Positions 63,467 through 64,000 of a stretch of 64,000 bases of DNA are shown here, in pieces. The translations under genes were made by a program, and so were the position numbers. How positions within the stretch are numbered: the stretch's first letter is position 1; each line of letters begins with the position of its first letter. The notes under the pieces were generated by a model that worked only from the letters and a program-made list of their open reading frames with translations, did not search any database and was not told the origin of the DNA. Origin of the DNA: an uncultured Lachnospiraceae bacterium (GTDB lineage Bacteria; Bacillota; Clostridia; Lachnospirales; Lachnospiraceae); NCBI GenBank assembly GCA_905209075.1, contig CAJLRL010000007.1, positions 1-64,000 on the forward strand, written 5' to 3'.

Positions 63467-64000
63467 ATGTACAAAAGAATTTTTGTTATAGTGCTTGATT
63501 CTCTTGGAATCGGAGCAATGCCGGACTCTGAAAGATTCGGAGATAAGGATGTGGACACCTTTGGACATATACTTGACAGAATGCAGACACTGGATATACC
63601 TAATCTTTCAGGGCTTGGAATGATAAATCTGCATTCCGGTGGAAAAATGAAAGCAGTGGCAGAGCCGATAGGCCGTTTTATGCAGCTTGCAGAGGCCAGC
63701 AACGGAAAGGATACGATGACCGGACACTGGGAGATGATGGGTATCAAGACAAAAAAACCTTTTATCACATTTACAGAGCATGGTTTTCCACCAGAGCTTA
63801 TCACCGAACTTGAAAACCGTTGCGGTAAAAGGGTTATCGGAAACAAGAGTGCGAGCGGAACAGAGATAATAGAGGAACTTGGCGAAGAAGAAATAAATAC
63901 AGGAGCCATGATCGTATATACATCTGCAGACTCTGTGCTCCAGATATGTGGCAATGAGGAAACCTTTGATTTGGACAATCTGTACCGCTGCTGTGAGATA
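63467..64000 (+). CDS. deoB: Phosphopentomutase, N-terminal part (cut by window edge)
   Basis: The frame opens at 63467, 8 bases after add, with GGAGG (63451-63455) inside the end of add, and stays open to the window edge (178 codons). The start [14 protein letters not shown] carries the metal-binding Asp, and [10 protein letters not shown] holds the Thr that is phosphorylated in the catalytic cycle. The enzyme interconverts ribose-1- and ribose-5-phosphate, and likewise the deoxy forms, feeding DeoC. Full members are about 390 residues, so over half lies beyond the window. Confidence 0.96.
   Translation, partial: MYKRIFVIVLDSLGIGAMPDSERFGDKDVDTFGHILDRMQTLDIPNLSGLGMINLHSGGKMKAVAEPIGRFMQLAEASNGKDTMTGHWEMMGIKTKKPFITFTEHGFPPELITELENRCGKRVIGNKSASGTEIIEELGEEEINTGAMIVYTSADSVLQICGNEETFDLDNLYRCCEI

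Overview
The window reads as a chromosomal segment of a low-GC Gram-positive anaerobe of the class Clostridia, most likely family Lachnospiraceae. The evidence is an AT-rich sequence with strong AGGAGG-type ribosome sites, the clostridial single-chain PurL, the rbgA-rnhB-ylqG-ylqH-yraN gene order, a CIRCE-controlled groESL operon, and the GltB/GltD and NupNOPQ-type protein styles. The genus cannot be fixed from sequence alone. Nearly all genes lie on the plus strand. The content is mainly housekeeping; I see no prophage, CRISPR array or complete insertion sequence.

Layout. 1-413: the extreme 3' end of a 23S rRNA gene, a terminator, tRNA-Trp(CCA), a strong terminator and a pair of unexplained hairpins. 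427-5270: a zinc-ribbon membrane protein divergent from a YczE/DUF6198 membrane protein, then a radical-SAM/DUF4130 putative DNA-repair pair with a translationally coupled LysR gene. 5541-9082: a Crh-like HPr paralogue, a nuclease-helicase and a convergent LysR gene. 9317-13120: purL. 13284-18287: potassium locus (Trk/Ktr channel and RCK subunit, an overlooked 47-residue membrane protein, a short KdpD and KdpE). 18392-25359: pncB, a signal-peptidase-I homologue lacking its catalytic dyad, rbgA, rnhB, ylqG-like, ylqH-like, yraN and pgeF. 25484-28663: a YtrA-type GntR regulator with an ABC exporter. 28811-32924: der, plsY, gpsA, dut and a PRTase. 33121-40520: the shared sugar-ABC ATPase, a CdaR/PucR-type regulator, the second type II topoisomerase (ParE/ParC type) split by a 164-bp palindromic element, and a HAD phosphatase. 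40530-47683: CPBP protease and glutamate synthase gltBD. 47774-55698: Rpn-family nuclease, metF, HAD phosphatase, groESL, histidine phosphatase and M32 carboxypeptidase. 56025-64000: a nucleoside uptake and catabolism operon (BMP lipoprotein, ABC ATPase, two permeases, udp, deoC, add, deoB) running off the right edge.

How the parts work together. The last operon imports nucleosides, releases ribose-1-phosphate or deoxyribose-1-phosphate with Udp (adenosine being first converted to inosine by Add), isomerises the sugar phosphates with DeoB and cleaves deoxyribose-5-phosphate with DeoC. GltBD forms glutamate from 2-oxoglutarate and glutamine. PlsY and GpsA serve phospholipid synthesis. The KdpDE pair has no kdpFABC nearby and sits beside KtrAB-type genes, so it probably controls potassium uptake through them.

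The most unusual items are the dyad-less signal peptidase homologue, the 164-bp hairpin element between parE and parC, the small membrane protein in the potassium cluster, the Crh-like HPr, the palindrome lying over the kdpDE promoter and the TGTGA-N6-TCACA operator in front of the sugar ATPase. No single dramatic new system is evident.
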